Shown: piece after piece, positions 45,411-53,947 of the stretch
How positions within the stretch are numbered: position 1 is the stretch's first letter
Layout: each line of letters begins with the position of its first letter
Origin: Aureisphaera galaxeae
Lineage (GTDB): Bacteria; Bacteroidota; Bacteroidia; Flavobacteriales; Flavobacteriaceae
Length of the DNA: 64,000 nucleotides
NCBI RefSeq assembly: GCF_028561275.1
Contig: NZ_JAQQTF010000004.1
Span: 434,001-498,000, forward strand
Direction of reading: 5' to 3'
Made by a program: the position numbers and the translations under genes
The notes under the pieces: generated by a model
The model's database searches: none
What the model saw: the letters and a program-made list of their open reading frames with translations, nothing else
What the model was told of the DNA's origin: nothing

Positions 45411-47546
45411 ATGAAAAAGATAATTCTAGTTTCGGTTCTATCCCTTATTTTTGCAGCTTCTTGTAAACAAAAAGAAACATCCGAAACTTCTATGAAACTC
45501 ACACCGCCTAAGGCCGATAAGATTGCCAAAAACCTAGAAAAGCACGGGGACGTGCGCGTAGACAACTACTATTGGCTCAATGACAAGGAAAATGAAGAAG
45601 TCATCGATTATTTGGAACGTGAGAACGATTACTACGAGAAAATGACGGCCCATACGAAGGACTTTCAGAAGGATCTCTTCGAGGAAATGAAAAGCCGTAT
45701 TAAGGAAGATGACCAATCGGTACCGTATTTCTACAATGGGTACTTCTACATAACCCGTTACGAGACCGGAAAGGATTACCCCATCTATTCAAGAAAGAAG
45801 GGTTCTTTGGATGCCGAAGAGGAAATTCTTTTCAACGTAAATGACATGGCTAAGGATTTTTCTTACTACAATTTACGTGGAATCAATGTAAGTCCAGACA
45901 ATAAATGGGTGGCTTTTGGTGTGGATACCTTAAGTAGAAGAAAGTACACCATTCACATAAAAAACTTGGAAACGGGAGAAATCCAGAAGGAAACCATTCC
46001 GTTAACCACGGGAAGCTCTACCTGGGCCAATGACAATAAAACTCTGTTCTACACCCGTAAGGATGAGGTAACACTGCGTGCACACCGAATCTTTAAGCAT
46101 GTGAAGGGAACGAACAGCGATCAGGATGAGATGATCTACGAAGAAAAGGACGAAACCTTTAGTTCTTATGTTTACAAAACCAAGAGTAGAAAGTACTTGG
46201 TCATTGGGTGTTTTAGTACGCTTACTTCTGAATTCCGAATTTTGAATGCCGATACCCCTGAAGGGGAGTTTAAGGTCTTTCAGCCAAGAACCCGCGGATT
46301 GGAATACAATATTTCGCATTTTGAGGACCATTTCTACATGGTAACCAATAAAGACAGCGCGACCAACTTCAAACTCATGAAAACGCCTGAAACGGCTACC
46401 GAAAAGGAAAATTGGGAAGAAGTAGTTGGGCACAGAGAAGACGTGCTGTTGGAAGATGTTGAAATTTTCAAGGATTATTTGGTGATTAGCGAACGTAAGA
46501 ACGGATTGAACGAAATCCGAATCAAACGCTGGGACGATGCCGCCGATTATTATTTGCCTTTCGATAATGAAACCTATACGGCCTATGCCATTCAGAATAT
46601 CGAGTTCGATACGGATATCCTACGCTATAGCTATAATTCACTGACTACGCCGGCTTCCGTGATCGATTTCAACATGGAAACCAAGGAAAAAGAGGTGAAG
46701 AAGGAGACCGAAGTATTGGGCGGAAAGTTCGATAAGGAGAATTATGAGTCCAAAAGAGTATGGGCTACAGCCGAAGACGGTACCAAAATCCCGGTTTCTT
46801 TGGTGTATAAGAAGGGAATGAAGCAAGATGGTTCCAATCCCGTTTGGCAATACGCTTACGGATCGTATGGATCTACCATAGACCCGTATTTCTCTTCGGT
46901 ACGCCTTAGCTTGTTGGATCGTGGCTTTATCTACGCCATTGCCCACGTTAGGGGAGGACAGTACCTAGGAAGACAATGGTATGAAAACGGAAAGCTGTTG
47001 AAGAAAAAGAACACCTTTACCGACTTTGTAGACGTGTCTAAGTTCTTAATTGAAGAAAAATACACCTCTCCGAAGCATTTGTACGCCTCTGGAGGCTCTG
47101 CAGGAGGATTGCTCATGGGTGCAGTAGTAAACATGGCGCCAGAGCTTTACAACGGTATTGTGGCCGCTGTTCCCTTTGTAGATGTGGTAACGACTATGTT
47201 GGATGATGACATTCCGTTAACGACCGGAGAATATGACGAATGGGGGAACCCGAACGATGCCGAATATTATCATTACATGAAATCTTATTCACCGTATGAT
47301 AACGTTGAAGCCAAAGCATACCCCAATATGTTGGTCACTACAGGGCTTCACGACTCTCAGGTGCAGTATTGGGAACCCGCCAAATGGGTCGCCAAACTGC
47401 GCGATACCAAGAAGGACGACAACATCTTATTGTTGCAGACCAATATGGATGCAGGGCATGGAGGAGCTTCGGGACGTTTCGAGGCATTGAAGGAGGTAGC
47501 GATGGATTATGCCTTCATCCTAGATATGGAGGGCATAGAGAAGTAA
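45411..47546 (+). CDS. S9 family oligopeptidase B-like lipoprotein
   Basis: A 711-residue prolyl-oligopeptidase-family serine peptidase (PtrB-like). From ATG 45411 the N-terminus is a lipoprotein signal (MKKIILVSVLSLIFAASC), so the enzyme is exported. An N-terminal seven-bladed propeller is followed by the hydrolase with the nucleophile Ser563 in GGSAGG, GEYDEWGNP, the Asp segment TTGLHDSQV and the catalytic His in DAGHGG. Oligopeptidase B cuts after Lys/Arg in short peptides. A TTG three codons earlier was rejected in favour of the ATG. Confidence 0.93.
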   Translation: MKKIILVSVLSLIFAASCKQKETSETSMKLTPPKADKIAKNLEKHGDVRVDNYYWLNDKENEEVIDYLERENDYYEKMTAHTKDFQKDLFEEMKSRIKEDDQSVPYFYNGYFYITRYETGKDYPIYSRKKGSLDAEEEILFNVNDMAKDFSYYNLRGINVSPDNKWVAFGVDTLSRRKYTIHIKNLETGEIQKETIPLTTGSSTWANDNKTLFYTRKDEVTLRAHRIFKHVKGTNSDQDEMIYEEKDETFSSYVYKTKSRKYLVIGCFSTLTSEFRILNADTPEGEFKVFQPRTRGLEYNISHFEDHFYMVTNKDSATNFKLMKTPETATEKENWEEVVGHREDVLLEDVEIFKDYLVISERKNGLNEIRIKRWDDAADYYLPFDNETYTAYAIQNIEFDTDILRYSYNSLTTPASVIDFNMETKEKEVKKETEVLGGKFDKENYESKRVWATAEDGTKIPVSLVYKKGMKQDGSNPVWQYAYGSYGSTIDPYFSSVRLSLLDRGFIYAIAHVRGGQYLGRQWYENGKLLKKKNTFTDFVDVSKFLIEEKYTSPKHLYASGGSAGGLLMGAVVNMAPELYNGIVAAVPFVDVVTTMLDDDIPLTTGEYDEWGNPNDAEYYHYMKSYSPYDNVEAKAYPNMLVTTGLHDSQVQYWEPAKWVAKLRDTKKDDNILLLQTNMDAGHGGASGRFEALKEVAMDYAFILDMEGIEK

Positions 47547-47561
47547 TTAAAAAAATTGCTG

Positions 47562-47569
47562 TAACTTTG
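47562..47569 (+). promoter_or_regulatory. -7 promoter box upstream of the cysteate-synthase-like gene
   Basis: TAACTTTG matches TAnnTTTG, 53 bases before the start codon. The -33 position is A-rich without a TTG. Confidence 0.4.
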
Positions 47570-47621
47570 TCCCGATTTAAATGATAGGGTAAAACCTTGA
47601 TTTTTAATTAAAACTCCTTTT

Positions 47622-48659
47622 ATGAAGAACATACAAGCCCAAGAAAGTGTGCTGGCACTCATAGGAAATACACCCCTAATACAACTTAACCGCATCACTT
47701 CTAAAATGGCTGGAAACTTTTACGCAAAGGTGGAAGCTTTTAATCCTGGGCACTCTGCGAAGGACAGAATTGCACTATACATACTGGAAGAGGCCGAAAA
47801 GAAGGGCCTTTTACAACCCGGAGATACCATTATTGAAACCACGAGCGGTAATACTGGATTTAGCATCGCTATGGTAAGTATCTTAAAGGGATATAAGTGC
47901 GTTTTGGCCGTGAGTTCTAAATCTTCACCGGACAAGATCGATATGCTAAAGACCATGGGAGCCGAGGTACATGTATGCCCTGCTCATGTGGCTGCAGACG
48001 ATCCAAGGTCCTATTACGAAGTAGCCAAGCGATTGCATAAAGAAACCCCGGGTTCTATCTATATCAATCAGTATTTCAACGAGTTGAATATAGATGCCCA
48101 CTACCATAGCACCGGTCCCGAGATTTGGGAACAAACCGCAGGGCAGATCACCCATTTAGTGGCCTGTAGCGGAACCGGAGGTACCATTTCTGGTACGGCG
48201 CGTTTCCTAAAAGAGCAAAATCCTGATATTAAAGTGTTGGGGATCGATGCCTACGGAAGTGTCATCCAAAAGTACCACGAAACCCGTGAGTTGGACAAAG
48301 ATGAGATCTATCCCTACCGTATTGAAGGTTTAGGGAAGAATTTGATTCCAAGTGCCACCGATTTCGATACTATCGACTCCTTTACCAAGGTAACCGATGA
48401 GGAAAGTGCCCTTATGGCCCGTGAATTGGCCAAAACCGAAGGACTTTTCTTGGGATATACAAGTGGCGCCGCCATGCAGGGAATCAAGCAATTGAGCGAT
48501 GAAGGCGCTTTCGATAAGGACAGTGTGGTTGTGGTGATATTCCCCGATCACGGATCCCGTTATATGAGCAAAGTATACAACGATGCTTGGATGCAGCAGC
48601 AAGGCTTTATGGATGCTGAAGAAGAAGCTGCCAAGCAGTCCATACAATACGTTAAATAG
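47622..48659 (+). CDS. PLP-dependent cysteine/cysteate synthase family enzyme
   Basis: A 345-residue fold-type II PLP enzyme of the cysteine synthase/cystathionine beta-synthase family. The PLP Lys47 is in [11 protein letters not shown] (family consensus is usually GGSVKDR, so the loop is altered: His instead of Gly). TTSGNTGF (73-80) is the substrate loop, and [10 protein letters not shown] binds phosphate. Cysteine synthase is the nearest annotation, but pairing with an acyltransferase-like alpha-oxoamine synthase suggests cysteate synthase of sulfonolipid (capnine) biosynthesis (CapA-type: O-phosphoserine plus sulfite to cysteate). Enzyme identity is inference. It ends at its own terminator. 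Confidence 0.8.
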   Translation: MKNIQAQESVLALIGNTPLIQLNRITSKMAGNFYAKVEAFNPGHSAKDRIALYILEEAEKKGLLQPGDTIIETTSGNTGFSIAMVSILKGYKCVLAVSSKSSPDKIDMLKTMGAEVHVCPAHVAADDPRSYYEVAKRLHKETPGSIYINQYFNELNIDAHYHSTGPEIWEQTAGQITHLVACSGTGGTISGTARFLKEQNPDIKVLGIDAYGSVIQKYHETRELDKDEIYPYRIEGLGKNLIPSATDFDTIDSFTKVTDEESALMARELAKTEGLFLGYTSGAAMQGIKQLSDEGAFDKDSVVVVIFPDHGSRYMSKVYNDAWMQQQGFMDAEEEAAKQSIQYVK

Positions 48660-48680
48660 CAAATTTTTGCCTCAATATAG

Positions 48681-48709
48681 AGCCGCCGACGAAAGTTGGC
48701 GGTTTTTTT
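48681..48709 (+). terminator. Intrinsic terminator
   Basis: CCGCCGAC (48683-48690) and GTTGGCGG (48695-48702) pair (one G-U) around a GAAA loop, followed by T7. It ends the cysteate-synthase-like transcript. Confidence 0.88.
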
Positions 48710-48754
48710 ATGCCTTTGTTGTAGTAATGTTGATTTCTTTCTCTCCCAAGAACA

Positions 48755-48784
48755 TTGCCATGCTAGGGAAAATACCTATTTTTG
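48755..48784 (+). promoter_or_regulatory. Promoter of the alpha-oxoamine synthase gene
   Basis: A TTG at 48755-48757 (-33) and TATTTTTG at 48777-48784 (-7) are 19 bases apart, the spacing expected for Bacteroidota. This is the cleanest promoter in the window. The ATG follows 30 bases downstream. Confidence 0.6.
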
Positions 48785-48813
48785 CGACTTGTATTTGAAT
48801 TAAATGAATATTG

Positions 48814-50073
48814 ATGAGAGACTTATTCGATAAGATTTACAAAGACAAAGGCCCGTTGGGTAAATGGGCTGAACAAGCAGAAGGCTACTTCGTTTTCCCC
48901 AAATTGGAAGGCCCTATCGGCAATAGAATGAAATTTAGAGGAAAGGAAGTAATTACCTGGAGTGTAAATGATTATCTCGGTTTTGCTAACCACCCAGAAG
49001 TACGTAAGGTAGATGCGGAAGCAGGTGCCAAGTACGGTTCGGCCTATCCTATGGGAGCCCGAATGATGAGTGGACACACCGATCTTCATGAACAATTACA
49101 GAACGAATTGGCCGCCTTTGTACACAAAGAAGCTGCTTATTTGTTGAATTTCGGATACCAAGGAATGGTTTCTACCATCGATGCTTTGGTATCTAAGGAC
49201 GATGTGATCGTATACGACGTAGATGCCCACGCCTGTATCATAGACGGGGTGCGTTTGCATTTAGGACAGCGTTTTACGTATAAGCACAACGATATAGAAA
49301 GTATCGAAAAGAACCTGAGACGTGCCGAAAAGGTAGCCCAGAAGACCGGAGGGGGAATCCTTCTTATTTCTGAAGGGGTATTTGGAATGCGTGGAGAGCA
49401 GGGAAGATTGAAAGAAATCGTTGCCCTTAAGAAAAAATACAATTTCCGTCTGTTTGTAGACGATGCCCACGGTTTCGGAACCCTTGGTAAGACAGGGGCT
49501 GGAGCAGGAGAGGAGCAAGGCGTACAGGACGATATCGACGTGTACTTCGCTACGTTTGCAAAGTCTATGGCCAGTACCGGAGCCTTTATTGCCGGTGACG
49601 AGGAGATCATGAACTACCTAAAGTACAACCTACGTTCGCAGATGTTCGCCAAGTCATTGCAGATGCAGTTGGTAGAAGGTGCTTTAAAGCGACTGGACAT
49701 GATGCGTAGCAGCACTCAATACAAGGACAAGCTTTGGGAGAACGTAAATGCCCTACAGGGCGGATTGCGTGAGCGTGGTTTCGATTTGGGAACCACCCAG
49801 AGTTGTGTAACACCGGTATACTTAAAAGGAAGTATTCCAGAAGCGATGGCCTTGGTAAAGGACCTGCGTGAAAACTATGGAGTATTTACTTCTATCGTGG
49901 TATATCCGGTAATCCCTAAGGGATTGATCTTATTACGTATGATTCCGACGGCTTCTCACACTATGGAGGACATTAACCAGACTTTAGATGCCTTCTCTGG
50001 CATCCGCGAGCGATTGGAAAACGGAACCTACAAGCGTCTTTCTGCCCATGTCGCAGCCGCGATGGGAGAATAA
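48814..50073 (+). CDS. Alpha-oxoamine synthase, cysteate/serine acyltransferase-like
   Basis: A 419-residue PLP-dependent acyl-transfer enzyme of the 2-amino-3-ketobutyrate CoA ligase/serine palmitoyltransferase family. PLP Asp in LFVDDAHGFGTLG and Schiff-base Lys250 in TFAKSMASTGAF are present, with NYLGFANHPEV near the N-terminus. Flavobacteria use a member of this family to join cysteate with a fatty-acyl unit in capnine synthesis (CapB/SulA; the F. johnsoniae enzyme is known). Being next to a cysteate-synthase-like gene supports that reading, but serine palmitoyltransferase is an alternative. Start is the ATG 48814; an in-frame TTG precedes it by one codon. Confidence 0.85.
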   Translation: MRDLFDKIYKDKGPLGKWAEQAEGYFVFPKLEGPIGNRMKFRGKEVITWSVNDYLGFANHPEVRKVDAEAGAKYGSAYPMGARMMSGHTDLHEQLQNELAAFVHKEAAYLLNFGYQGMVSTIDALVSKDDVIVYDVDAHACIIDGVRLHLGQRFTYKHNDIESIEKNLRRAEKVAQKTGGGILLISEGVFGMRGEQGRLKEIVALKKKYNFRLFVDDAHGFGTLGKTGAGAGEEQGVQDDIDVYFATFAKSMASTGAFIAGDEEIMNYLKYNLRSQMFAKSLQMQLVEGALKRLDMMRSSTQYKDKLWENVNALQGGLRERGFDLGTTQSCVTPVYLKGSIPEAMALVKDLRENYGVFTSIVVYPVIPKGLILLRMIPTASHTMEDINQTLDAFSGIRERLENGTYKRLSAHVAAAMGE

Positions 50074-50096
50074 GCGTAACAACATATATGATATTG

Positions 50097-50124
50097 AAAA
50101 CCACCTCGAAAGGGGTGGTTTTTT
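50097..50124 (+). terminator. Intrinsic terminator; boundary of the accessory island
   Basis: CCACCTC (50101-50107) pairs with GGGGTGG (50112-50118, one G-U) around a GAAA loop, then T6. The island begins immediately downstream, and a degenerate copy of this hairpin region recurs near 51974-52000. Confidence 0.85.
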
Positions 50125-50401
50125 GTTATGGGGCTTTTGTTCAGGGATTTGATTATATTTGAGTTCTCCCCGGTTTTTCTAGAGCTATAGCATTTTAGCT
50201 AAAATATTTTGACAAATTCGTAATAACCTAAGGACAACAAGTATTGTCATAACCGTTACTCGTCATCCATTAATATTATGACGACTAGTCAAGGAATATT
50301 ATTAACTATTATTTTGAGCAATAACAGATTAGATCAAGTCGATCAGGATTAAAATGTAAATAACAATAATATTCCAAAATAACTTACGGATTAAAACTTA
50401 A
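50125..50401. promoter_or_regulatory. Palindrome-dense leader before the histidine kinase gene
   Basis: An A+T-rich intergenic stretch with several inverted repeats: the 14-base palindrome ATTTTAGCTAAAAT (50192-50205), GACAA/TTGTC (50233-50237, 50244-50248), CGTCAT/ATGACG (50261-50266, 50278-50283), the palindrome GACTAGTC (50283-50290), and a perfect 11-base pair GGAATATTATT (50293-50303) with AATAATATTCC (50365-50375). A TATATTTG box (50154-50161) lies in the direct repeat. It could be an operator region or a structured leader. No coding frame was seen. Confidence 0.45.
50146..50178 (+). repeat. Direct repeat copy 1, left of the kinase/receiver-nuclease pair
   Basis: A 33-base element beginning GATTTGATTATATTTGA and matching positions 52025-52057 at 29 of 33 bases, 1,879 bases apart. 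It contains TATATTTG, a -7 type promoter box. Upstream bases around the terminator are also loosely similar between the two places. Confidence 0.7.
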
Positions 50402-51103
50402 ATGGAATACAATTATCATATTATGAGACAAATGGATATGAATTTTATTCATGAATTAGGTCATCTTATCCACTATATAAATGTGGATCTATACCATATT
50501 CATGATAAATTGAAGTCTGTTGATGAAAATGAAGAATTGCTTTCGATTCTTAAATCAACAATTCACAATGCAGAAGAAATGAATAAGATGTTTCGAGTAT
50601 ATAGAGAAATGCTTATACCGCGAACGGACAAGAAAGAAATATTTTCGATAAATGAAATTGTAAATGATGTACTTGATGTTTTAAGAGCCAAGATTCAAAG
50701 GGAAAAAATCAGAATTAACTTTGAAAAATCAAATCCAAATTTGAAAGTATTTGGGAATCCAGGGAAGCTTCTTAATGTATTTTTGAATTTAATTCTTAAT
50801 TCTCTTGAGTCTGTACGAATAGCAAAAAATAAAATAAACGAGATTAATATTTCAGTATTGGATTTTAATAAAAGTATTAAAATAACTATAACTGATAATG
50901 GAATCGGCATCTCAAAAGAAAATATAGACAAGATTTTTGACATTACTTACTCTACAAAGCATACTCCAGGTTCTGGATTTGGCTTGGCCGTTGCGAAATT
51001 CGTTGTTGAAGATCATTTTTCAGGAAAAATTAATGTTTCTTCTGAAGTCAATAAATCAACAACAGTTACTATCATAATTCCTAAGTCTAATGAAAAAAAT
51101 TAA
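50402..51103 (+). CDS. Compact histidine kinase (no evident sensor or membrane domain)
   Basis: A 233-residue protein. H17 in FIHELGHLI is the likely phosphorylated His of a dimerisation helix pair (residues about 12-75). The ATPase part follows: N box NLILNSLESV (N133), G1 DNGIGIS (165-171), F box IFDITYSTK, and G2 GSGFGLAV (190-197). No transmembrane, HAMP, PAS or GAF region is present, so it is cytoplasmic and must sense through a partner or through its own short N-terminus. Its end overlaps the receiver-nuclease gene by 14 bases, so they are an obligate pair. Codon use is strongly A+T-biased. I infer a defence or stress function. Confidence 0.88.
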   Translation: MEYNYHIMRQMDMNFIHELGHLIHYINVDLYHIHDKLKSVDENEELLSILKSTIHNAEEMNKMFRVYREMLIPRTDKKEIFSINEIVNDVLDVLRAKIQREKIRINFEKSNPNLKVFGNPGKLLNVFLNLILNSLESVRIAKNKINEINISVLDFNKSIKITITDNGIGISKENIDKIFDITYSTKHTPGSGFGLAVAKFVVEDHFSGKINVSSEVNKSTTVTIIIPKSNEKN

Positions 51104-51908
51104 GGTAATTTGGGTTGATGACGATATAACATTATTGAATAAATCTGAATACTTATTTAATGAATACGGTTTCGACATTATAAAGTGTTCAACTATTTCC
51201 GAAGCGTTAAAGCAGGTTTTAAGCGGTTTTTCAGATAATATTTTGCTAGATGTAGATTTTCCAGGCAATCCAAAGGAAGGGATACTATTTTTGGAGCAGT
51301 TAGGAAAAATAAATCCAAACTTGAAAATCATTTTATTTACTGCGTATCCGGAAATGAATGATAAAGTCAGATTGCTTCGTGATAACCTTGCCTTAGATTA
51401 CTTAAGCAAACCACTTCCATTAAATGAATGTGAAGTTGTTGATTTTTTCCATAGACTAAGGAGGTCGTTCAATCATCATTCTAGCGAATTGAATCATTTC
51501 AAAAGAGATAAACTTGATATATTGAAATATTCTTTGGAAGAAAATGATATGGATAAGTTTATTAATACATTCCGTTCGATCTTTGCTGGATTATCATACA
51601 ATATTAAGGTTCAAGAAAGTTATTTTCATGGATACATTCAGATTATTTTGGATTTAATTGGGATGAAAATATATTCTGAACTGGAAACAAACAATGGGCG
51701 AATCGATGCGGTTATTGAAGTCCAAAAGTACATATACATTATGGAATTTAAGTTAAGAGATTCTAATGAGGCATTATCACAGATAAAGGAGAAGAAGTAT
51801 TATGAAAGATTTCTTTTGTCAACAAAGGAAATTGTGCTAGTCGGAGTTGCTTTTGATACAAAATCAAGAAATGTAAAAGATTATAAAATTGAAATCCTTG
51901 AGGAATAG
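51090..51908 (+). CDS. Response-regulator receiver fused to a PD-(D/E)XK nuclease domain
   Basis: A 272-residue fusion. Residues 4-125 are a complete receiver: D11/D12 acidic pair, phosphoacceptor D54 (ILLD54VDFPG), T84 (FTAYPE) and K107 (SK107P). Residues about 140-272 match the PDDEXK_9 (DUF1703-like) family: GRIDAVIEV (D206), IYIMEFKL with E219 and K221, AL-Q231-IK-KKYY, and a final strand region VLVGVAFDTKSRNV. PDDEXK_9 normally follows an AAA-ATPase-like domain in single proteins, so the receiver fusion is unusual. Presumed action: kinase-controlled DNA cleavage, with phosphorylation acting as the switch. Active-site residues look intact. Confidence 0.85.
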   Translation: MKKIKVIWVDDDITLLNKSEYLFNEYGFDIIKCSTISEALKQVLSGFSDNILLDVDFPGNPKEGILFLEQLGKINPNLKIILFTAYPEMNDKVRLLRDNLALDYLSKPLPLNECEVVDFFHRLRRSFNHHSSELNHFKRDKLDILKYSLEENDMDKFINTFRSIFAGLSYNIKVQESYFHGYIQIILDLIGMKIYSELETNNGRIDAVIEVQKYIYIMEFKLRDSNEALSQIKEKKYYERFLLSTKEIVLVGVAFDTKSRNVKDYKIEILEE

Positions 51909-52024
51909 TCATTATCTCTAAACTTCTCATAGCACTTTCTCAAGAGAACGTAGTTATAGAATAAATTGTTCAAAATCACCTGAAGGGAGCGGTTGTTTTG
52001 GGGATGAATAATCTATAAATACAA

Positions 52025-52057
52025 GATTTGATTATATTTGAATACTCCCCAATTTTT
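52025..52057 (+). repeat. Direct repeat copy 2, right of the kinase/receiver-nuclease pair
   Basis: The second copy of the 33-base element (29/33 identical), ~70 bases upstream of the AAA ATPase promoter region. Contains TATATTTG at 52033-52040. Together with copy 1 it brackets both genes of the pair. Confidence 0.7.
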
Positions 52058-52128
52058 TAAATTACAAGAAAGTATAACTTACAGTTTTATGCTTCAGTAT
52101 AATTAAGTTTTTGTGTACAATACCATTT

Positions 52129-53829
52129 ATGATAGAAATTTTTAAGAAACGACCTTTTAAGACTAGAAATGCGGATGAGTATAATTTAAGTGACGTACTT
52201 TCCCTTTTCGTCAACCCAATAAGTGGACTAAGTTCTCCTTTTGATTTTGAAAATTCTATTATAAAAGGAAGAATGGGATCGGGTAAAACAATGTATTTAA
52301 GAGCTAATTACGCTTTTTACCTTTTCAATTTAGTACCAAATATCTTAGAAAAACAAGAATTAATACTTCCAGTTTTTATAAAGCTTAGTGATTTTCAGCA
52401 CATTACGGAGCCTTCTAATATTTATAGGAGCCTGATAATCAAAATAATCGAGGAACTTTCATCAATTTATCTAACACTTCAAGATGCTAAGTCTATGGCT
52501 AACATTCATGAAGGCATGAAAAAAGTTAAGGATGATTTATACTTTGAGGAAAAAATAAGAGCAACTTCACAACAATTATTGGAACTTGGTTCGGAAGAGT
52601 ATATTAAGAAATTGAATATTGAGTTCGGTATTCAAAGTAAGTTATCTTATTCTTTCCTAGAAGCATCTGCGAATTTTACGAAAAACGAAGTTGTAGAGAT
52701 AAAATCAAAAAGAAATCCTGGGATAAATGATGTAACATTGGCTTTTGAAACCTTATTAAAAGATACTGGTGGGAAAATCTTACTATTAATTGATGAAGCG
52801 GGGTCATTAGACAAAAAATTCTTTCGTAAAGGAGAAGAAAGTACAGAATCCTTTTTTGAAGTCTTCATGAATCAATTACGAACCAGTGAATATATAAGAA
52901 CTAAAGTAGCGGTATATCCAAATTCATATTCTGATATACTAACCGAGACTAGATATGGTGATATTGTTGTTTTGGAGGAAAGTATTGAGTCATTGGAAAA
53001 ATACACTACTTATAGAACCAAAGTTGAGTCAATAATAAAAAATTACCTGAATATAGATTTTGAATCTGAACAGATTAAAATAGAAGAGGTATTCGAATGT
53101 AAAGATATATCCAATGGTGATACAATTGAAGAATTGATTAATGGATCTGGAGGAAATTATCGGAGACTTATACAATTGTTGGACTCCGCAATGAATGAGT
53201 CCTATAAGCGAAATAAGGGTTTGAATAAAGTTGAGTATTTGGATGCAGTCACCGCTTTAAAGAAACATTGCGAAGATATTTTAAACAGTTATTCCACACT
53301 TGATAAGGAGTATTTGTTCAACCTCGGCAAGGTGTGTAAAAATAGAAGCACTTATAGATTTAAATTTCCTTACAACGCACAGTTATTGTACAAATACATG
53401 AATAGGTCACAGGAATTTAATTTAGTGAAAGTTGTTGATGCAGGGTCAGGTAGAAAGGGAACAACTTATGAATTTGATTATTCATATTGTGTTTATAATG
53501 ATATCCCAACTCATTATATTAGTGGTACTGAAAAAATAAATAAAAAAAGAACTTTGAAAGAGGGTAGTTGGATTTCTCGAATTACAAATATCAATCAAGA
53601 AATCTTAGCTCAAAGCCAGATTCCCAATAAACTTGAAGGAGAAATTTTCGACGTTGTTATTAAGGGTAAAGGCTACATAAAAGGAGAAGATTCTGTCGAT
53701 TATTTCTTCACGTCTGAATTCATAATTGAAAGTGACGTTAGCAAGAAAATCTATCCAGGGAGAAAAGTTCGTTTCGTCCCGACAATGCTAATTGATACTA
53801 AATTTGCTACTGAAATAGAGATTTTGTAA
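52129..53829 (+). CDS. AAA ATPase (ORC/CDC6-like) with C-terminal cold-shock-like domain
   Basis: A 566-residue protein from ATG 52129-52131 (a TTG six codons earlier was not used). Walker A GRMGSGKT is at residues 47-54 and Walker B LLLIDEAG has D222 and E223. The middle shows the family's helical region and a probable winged-helix part (about 390-450). Residues about 504-566 look like a cold-shock/OB fold: GYIKGEDSVDYFFTSEFIIE, then GRKVRFVPTM, and a final A-x-E-I-x-L. Annotated relatives are called ORC-CDC6 family ATPases. Nucleic-acid binding by the tail is inferred. It probably belongs functionally with the kinase/nuclease pair or acts as a separate defence gene. Confidence 0.8.
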   Translation: MIEIFKKRPFKTRNADEYNLSDVLSLFVNPISGLSSPFDFENSIIKGRMGSGKTMYLRANYAFYLFNLVPNILEKQELILPVFIKLSDFQHITEPSNIYRSLIIKIIEELSSIYLTLQDAKSMANIHEGMKKVKDDLYFEEKIRATSQQLLELGSEEYIKKLNIEFGIQSKLSYSFLEASANFTKNEVVEIKSKRNPGINDVTLAFETLLKDTGGKILLLIDEAGSLDKKFFRKGEESTESFFEVFMNQLRTSEYIRTKVAVYPNSYSDILTETRYGDIVVLEESIESLEKYTTYRTKVESIIKNYLNIDFESEQIKIEEVFECKDISNGDTIEELINGSGGNYRRLIQLLDSAMNESYKRNKGLNKVEYLDAVTALKKHCEDILNSYSTLDKEYLFNLGKVCKNRSTYRFKFPYNAQLLYKYMNRSQEFNLVKVVDAGSGRKGTTYEFDYSYCVYNDIPTHYISGTEKINKKRTLKEGSWISRITNINQEILAQSQIPNKLEGEIFDVVIKGKGYIKGEDSVDYFFTSEFIIESDVSKKIYPGRKVRFVPTMLIDTKFATEIEIL

Positions 53830-53947
53830 TTATTCGCTATAAATAATGCCTTTAAAATCTAGTTAAAAAATAACATCTGATTTTTTTTTTTTTGAAATTT
53901 AAATAATAAGAGTTTTTAACCTTAAGAATTGTCTGCACATTAAATCA
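53830..53947. other. Intergenic stretch with a T13 tract
   Basis: A short A+T-rich gap between the convergent ATPase and XRE genes with an uninterrupted run of 13 T at 53881-53893. No hairpin is associated, so it is not a clear terminator; slippage could vary its length but it is outside any reading frame. Confidence 0.5.

Noticed and set aside
50402-51908. Direct assignment of the kinase/receiver-nuclease pair to Detocs
   Set aside because: No second stand-alone receiver, no TPR-bearing sensor and no purine-nucleoside-phosphorylase-like effector are seen; only the principle is similar.
53881-53893. T13 tract as a phase-variation switch
   Set aside because: It is outside coding frames and not placed at a promoter spacing I can defend.
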